Shown: piece after piece, positions 58,421 to 64,000 of the stretch
Layout of the letters: each line of letters opens with the position of its first letter
Position numbering within the stretch: position 1 is the stretch's first letter
Origin: Siphonodentalium dalli
Taxonomy: Eukaryota > Mollusca > Scaphopoda > Gadilida > Siphonodentaliidae
Assembly: GCA_032622095.1 (NCBI GenBank)
Contig: CP136064.1
Coordinates: 213,604,205 to 213,668,204 of the forward strand
DNA: 64,000 nt
Direction: 5' to 3'
The notes under the pieces: generated by a model
The model's input: only the letters and a program-made list of their open reading frames with translations
Database searches by the model: none
What the model was told of the DNA's origin: nothing
Translations under genes and position numbers: made by a program

Positions 58421-60894
58421 GAGTCGGCCATACTTGTTCCGAGAGGATATGATGATGCTGATACAACTATTGTATATCATTCACAGACGACCTGTCGCCT
58501 GTATGAAATCTACAATAATCAATCGTTGATATTTGTGAAATTAGTGAGATTTTGTTAACTGATCGTTTCATAATGCTGGCGATACAAATCACAAAATGAT
58601 ATTAATTGTGTGTCAGATATTTTAACTTCGGTCTGTCCGTCTAATTTGAGATAGGTATTCAGACAAAACCGGTAACGGGTGAATGGGAGCAGAGCAATGA
58701 ATTCTCCCCCACATTTGAGGTGTTTCACCCTTGCCCATTCTAATGTATAACTATCCCTAACAGTCGTATCATATAGTATGCACTTGAAATTTTGATGTGG
58801 ACACCCCTCCCCTCAATTGATAAAAGTAACAAAATATTCGAACACAGGGACGGGACTATACAGAGTATCCATGGGCTGTCCACATTTACTTTCCCAACTG
58901 AACCCCCTGAACAATTATTAAGACCAAACTCCCAGTTATACCAAATTCAATTTGCGCCCATACCACATTGGATTGAAAATTTCCAGCTGGTACCTCAAGC
59001 TTTCCATCAGTTAGAAATGTCTAACCTGATACCGCCAATGGTTTGGAGAATTTCCATGCATTTGGACCACACTTTTTAGAAAAGTCGAAAATATGCTAGT
59101 GATTCAAACTAAGTCATCTTCAAGCAAATTTCTCACTAAATATTGGTTATGAAATTAAACAATGAGAACAATATGAGCCGGCATGTGGTGTAAAATGTTT
59201 GTGTCAGCTTATCGGTATGAAACTTGTAACTGTTGAAATATTTTGACCAAAGTTGGCGCCACCGGCACCCACCAAGCCATCCAACAGCCCACATGTCACT
59301 CCACACCATCAATGTGCCCATATTTGGAGAGACGATAAAACTTAACTATTAAACTATTAACTATATGTTTGCATACTCGTAATTTAGTGTACAAATATAA
59401 GGCTAAATTTTCGCTGTACTTTGAAACCAATGTGGTAGTTAACAGATATTTGTTCTTACAAATTAATGAATACTATTTTTATTTACAGTATTGACCCCAA
59501 TGGGGTGTCGGAAAATATTTTCAGACTTTTTTACTTTTGGCCATTTTTTTGACACCTCTACCCAATTTTTTAGCTGCGGAAAAAAATGCTTTTGGGTCCT
59601 CTTGACTACCCCCACCCCTCGTACGAGCTCGGACAAATTGTTTGACACCCCCTTGGTATGTCAGGGAATTGTTTGGCTATTGCAATCGCAGTCGCAATGA
59701 TCTAACTAGTATATAGGATTCAGCAAACTTCTTGGATATAGAAAATGACCCTTTTCATACTCTCTCTGATTTGTTCAAATGAAGCTATACAATTCGATTT
59801 ACTTCTCTTTTTTTAAAATAACAAAAACAACTGGGACTAGAAAAACACATTTGATGTTGCAATACTAGTGGCTATCCGTTTGGCTAAAAATATTAGTACC
59901 ATCACTTCAGTTATGACGAAGGAATTTCATGAATATAGAGGTGTAATTACTTGTGACAAAGATGGACTTAAATCATAGTTACTCAGTGTGAGTTAGGACA
60001 TCGCTATAGCTCGAGTGATTGGCGTGTTTGGATCTTCCCAACTATTCCAATATCTGGCACCACATGTAGAACAACTGTTCTCCCAAGTCGATGGGAACGA
60101 GATCTGGTCATTAACTGACTGGCATCACACCATCCAAATTTCTCGTGTATATTTCTTAGTTTTTATTAGCTTATACACATATTAATGGCATCCCTAGAGA
60201 AGGAGCCCCTCGTTAGAAAACTCACCTGTTTATGTTAGAAGAATCAAGGTCACTGGTCGCATCTGGCAGTATCTAGAAGAATCATTGGCGATTATTCCAA
60301 CCATATTTCGTTATAAGTCCTCTGGTCCACCCGTACTGTTTGTTTATATTGTTGTGTAGATAATTGTCGTCAGCGATCAATGACAATGTGATTTAATCCA
60401 CTCCAGTAGAGGTGGTCGATATAGACATGCGCGGTCTATTGTAGTATACAGCTCCGAACAAAATTGAAATCGACAAATAAGTGAACCCAGTTCGGTGTAA
60501 TATTACTGAATCAGATAAAACATAATCAGCATGAAATAAATCAAAGTATGCGGGAAGTTGCAACGGCAACTTTCAGCTGTCGTAACACCATGTGGACAAT
60601 ATATACAACGGCATTCGAGTCTGAAGTCCAGACACATTATTTCGCATACCGGTCGATCGATAAATGGTATCCACAGACGCTAAACGCATCGGGTACACGG
60701 AAACTATTAAAGCGGCATGCAGTGTTCATTCTAGAGTTTTAGACATCCACCCGCAAAGTTCGCTAACTTCTGTGTTAATAAGTGATTGATCCCTCAGATT
60801 TTCCTCAGTCTATGCAGGGGGAGGTATGGAAAAACTTTGCAGACACGAGGAAAATATTTTTCTTCCGACCTCAATGTATCCAGCACCCATATTT
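58421..60894. other. No feature recognised
   Basis: About 2.5 kb without exon, element ends or tandem repeats that I could identify. Short ORFs lack motifs. Confidence 0.45.
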
Positions 60895-61085
60895 CCTCGG
60901 CTACATTTGGGACCCACCCCCTATCCCATATTTGACATTTAAAAAAGTTTTTTACTGATGTTTTTAATTAGTAATGCCATCCCAAATGTATTCCTTGTTC
61001 ACTCATGTATCCAATCCTGCTCCACTACCTATTTTACATGTCATTAGTTAGGAAACCTATCTACTGTACAATCCTTTTAATTCGT
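60895..61085 (+). repeat. Dispersed repeat, copy 2
   Basis: Partner of 38690-38935 ('TTTGGGACCCACC', 'CCATCCCAAATGTATTCCTT'). Confidence 0.65.
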
Positions 61086-61362
61086 GGGGGTCTGTTATTC
61101 GTTGATTTCGTGGTTTTGCTCAACCACGAAATCAACAACGAACGAAATAATCGACTTTTGCGTTGAATGAACAAAAAACCCATATAATATACGAGATGGA
61201 AATAAAGATCGGGCATTAAGGTTTGTTTTCTAAGCCGTAAAATTTATGTATATAAAAACACAGAAAAATGAGATCTGATCCACGAATTCGTGTACCGACG
61301 AAAATGCCTTTTGATGACAAACCACGAACATTGATGGCAACGAAATCAAAGCCAATCGCAGT
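61082..61362 (+). repeat. Dispersed repeat, shorter partner of 53936-54540
   Basis: Same blocks in the same order, without the ~300-bp middle. It contains the 18-bp imperfect palindrome GTGGTTTTGCTCAACCAC. Confidence 0.7.
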
Positions 61363-62274
61363 ATTATGCAGCTATCACATCGGCCCCATTTTTCGCAGCC
61401 AAATATAACTTACTCAATAAAACCTTCGCTCATATTGGCTCATATTTGCAGTGAATTTTCAACCTGCCCGACAATTTTCGCATGAAAGCTGACCACGATA
61501 TCAAGTTTTAATGAGGTAAATTGAGGTAAAGTTAACCCTGAAAAGGTTCGATAAGCCATGGCCATCGTGTATAAGGTAGATTGCATAACTGTAATATTAT
61601 TATAAGTGGGGTATACCATGTAATTGTCCAACGACTGATAACAACATACTTTTGTCCAGTATAAACATTAGCCCCGTGTTCTTAACAGTTGTAGTACACA
61701 TGTAATAACGCAAACATGCAAAGCCGTTTTTGTTTCGAGAGTTTTGTATTCGATGTTATAGACAAACGCACTTTATCAAGTGATTTAACAAACAGAAACT
61801 TGGCAACTTCGAGTTATGCCTGCCAGAAAGCCTGCATTTGTACCGGTATTGGAACCTCAGACCATATATAGACCCCTTCTATATAAGGTTAATAGAGGAC
61901 AAACATGAGTCAATTTCAGTGTAGGAAAACATATGCACTACTCATTTTTTTCCGGCCGCGACATACCCACCCACCGCCTTGTGTCTGGATGCAATCTGCA
62001 GACCCCCTGTCTGTATGGCCAATTTAACTGCAAACATTTTTAACATGACAGTATATCATGTTGCCGAATTGAAAAGGCCCTACTGATAATTCCTATACCA
62101 TACCTAATTAGTTTGTCAACCAGTTGATCATCAACATAAACTCATACAACTTATGATCTTCTGTTTGAAATATACTAATCACAGGTGAAAAAGCAGTCAA
62201 CAATGCACTTGGATATCTTTCACACACTCGATGATTAATGTATTTACTCATCTTAGTTCATTAATAACCCGCTT

Positions 62275-62511
62275 TATACTAAATAATCATTGACGAGTAG
62301 TTCCCTTAGGAAATGTTCAGATCGCAAGTTCATCAAACGACGTTAAATTTATTATCTGAACATTCCCCACCAATTAATATCAATCATTCTGATTTTGTAT
62401 TATCTGTCTTTTCTGCTTTTATTACATTAGCACCCATCTAAATGAATAATAGACCTTTCCAAAAGTATACTTTGATAACTGAATGGGAGAATCTACTTAG
62501 TATAGAAAGGG
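62275..62511 (-). mobile_element. TTAA-type MITE family 2, copy at 62.3 kb (reverse)
   Basis: It runs from AACCCGCTTTATACTAAAT (left end) to the complement of CCCTTTCTATACTAAG, with TTAA at 62512-62515. Internal arms GGAAATGTTCAGAT/ATCTGAACATTCC. It is inverted relative to the copies at 30-35 kb. Confidence 0.7.
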
Positions 62512-62515
62512 TTAA

Positions 62516-62779
62516 TATAATCTGACTGCCTACTTATGCTGATAGTATATCATAAAATCAAGTTTTTGATCACCCCTTCTTCTAGCGTACAATGATATAG
62601 GCTAAGTTTGGTAGACTTTCAGATTGATAGCATATATCTAATCCTTCGTAAATGCATATCTATGTACTTGTATTGTTAAACATTAGGTGACTTGTGAGTT
62701 TTAAACATTTTTTATTTAAATTTGATCTGAGTTTTAATAATAACAAATAAATTTATTTTGGCATATCATAGTCGCAATT
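62516..62779. other. No feature recognised
   Basis: AT-rich spacer before the GC-richer 5' region of the last LINE. Confidence 0.4.
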
Positions 62780-64000
62780 TACTGCGGACAAGTACCAGGG
62801 CAGGTACCTTCGACATTCCTCGGAAACAATATTCTTACCTTCAAGTCCTAGATATGGCCCCAGCGTGGGCCAGGCGTAGAATATGCCTACCGCCCCACTG
62901 CGTGTGATAAGAATCCCCTAATGTGGCACCCTGTTTGCCGTGTAGGGCATCCCGTGAGGTGTGATGTATGAGACCTGGAGGTACTAGAGCGGCCGTATCA
63001 CATGCGCCATCGACTTGCGGCTTAGCTCGCGGTCCTCGTTGGGCCTACATCTCTTCAAGACGGGTAATTGACTTGACCCAGCTCAATCAATCGGCTGGTC
63101 GCGCCTCTCCACAATGATTAAGATTACATTTCTGTCATATGTGGTTTTTTGTTCCTGATGTCTAGTTGTGTGTTCTGTTTTTCATGCATGTTGTTTCTTT
63201 CGTGTCATGTCTCTTAAATTTCGTTTTCATGATTGCTAAATGTTTCAATCTTGTAATATTCACACCTGTCTCATTGTGGGTAGGTAGCAGGAGGCTGCTA
63301 AATGCAGTGGTGAAACGGGTCACTGCTTCGGCTATGTACCAGTTTTTGGTCCGACCATAATTCGAAGGGTTGTCGGTGGCGGCTTGTGGGCTAGTTGTCG
63401 ATTATTTGCTTTTCATATGGCAACTCAAAACAAACAAAATTGTAAGAATGATAATAAGCTAACACCATTGATGATCAGGTCTATCCTTAGTACTTGGGTC
63501 TGTTTATTGATCCGAATGGCAAGACACATACCGTATTTGTCATTGATAAAACATAACCGGCCATTAAAATATTTAACACCAATCAGGACTGGGCCACTAT
63601 AAATGGCTCTCTTCTGATTAGATGTTCAAGAAAAAATCAATCTGACGCTCTCGTGCAATTAACATATATTGCACAAACACCAGTGTTGATTACTCCCCAC
63701 AAGACATTGAACAGTAGCAGAGCTGTGTTGAGAACTCGCCACCACAGGGAGTTTCAGAAGTCCAAAGATTTTCAAAGGCAGTTGATGGACAAAACGTTCC
63801 TTTGCATATTTATCTTCAGATCTTCAATCGGTGCGAACATCCACAAGCATTGAAGATTTAATATGTGAAGATAGATTTCTCTACATATTTTCCAAATCCC
63901 TTACGATGTTTTAAATGTCAAGGTTATGGTCATGGGTAGGAAAATTGAAAGATTAAGTAAACAATCATTTGAGCACGCGGTTCTGTTTCTGGTCATGATC
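62780..64000 (+). pseudogene. LINE 5' UTR and ORF1 (partial, runs off window)
   Basis: A GC-richer block (about 62780-63110) looks like a 5' UTR. From about 63560 a gag-like ORF1 is visible in broken frames: 'DWATINGSLLIRCSRKNQSD', 'TPVLITPHKTLNSSRAVLRT' (about 63670-63740), and at 63893-63940 'PNPLRCFKCQGYGHG', the start of a CCHC zinc knuckle. This series is typical of ORF1 of CR1/Jockey/I-type LINEs in marine invertebrates, where ORF1 binds RNA in the particle. Frame changes near 63600 and 63855 show decay. The left boundary is a guess. Confidence 0.7.

Noticed and set aside
62960-63110. Self-cleaving ribozyme (HDV-like) at the 5' end of the last LINE
   Set aside because: GC-rich and in a suitable place, but I could not find a consistent nested double pseudoknot by eye.

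Overview
The window is metazoan genomic DNA from an AT-rich, repeat-rich invertebrate genome, probably a marine invertebrate such as a lophotrochozoan or lancelet relative. I cannot fix the phylum from sequence alone. Small exons with GT-AG borders, long introns, LINE-type and LTR retrotransposons, TIR DNA transposons and minisatellites all point that way. There is no bacterial gene organisation.

The host gene. Eight short minus-strand exon candidates run from 50.8 kb down to 1.07 kb. Each has a plausible acceptor and donor, and every adjacent pair joins in phase. Together they describe one gene of about 49.7 kb that continues past the left edge. The predicted product has an N-terminal cytosolic part (a PPxY motif, an Arg cluster and about 200 residues of Lys/Ser/Thr/Asp-rich octapeptide repeats), one transmembrane helix, and then an SPFH/Band-7-like domain with a Cys-rich insert. 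The assignment is mine, from splice signals, phase and domain resemblance. No transcript supports it here.

The nested transposon stack (1604-20608) lies in the intron between host exons 7 and 8. A 5'-truncated non-LTR retrotransposon (1837-20375) is flanked by an unusually long 233-bp direct duplication. Its ORF is split at 4141 by a Ty3/gypsy-type LTR element (4142-19999; 1139-bp LTRs, GTCA target duplication). The ORF continues in frame after the LTR element. The LTR element then suffered an internal 7594-bp tandem duplication, so there are now three LTRs and two pol copies. The first copy is cut in the integrase region. The second has lost 1509 bp (gag/protease) and 113 bp (frameshift).

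The introns from 20.6 to 50.7 kb are packed with small non-autonomous elements. These include TTAA-flanked hairpin MITEs, a foldback element, a 3.77-kb TIR element, a 1979-bp element whose ends begin CACAGTG/CACAATG with a 5-bp target duplication (Transib/RAG-like ends), a 175-bp palindromic tandem array, other tandem arrays, and a decayed LINE at 46.5-47.9 kb.

Upstream of host exon 1 (50.8-64 kb) lie an L1-like insertion with poly-A tail and 19-bp target duplication, a heavily decayed LINE (55.4-58.4 kb) carrying a nested 440-bp element, dispersed repeats, and the 5' end of another LINE whose ORF1 zinc knuckle begins at the right edge. I saw no rRNA, convincing tRNA or CRISPR array.
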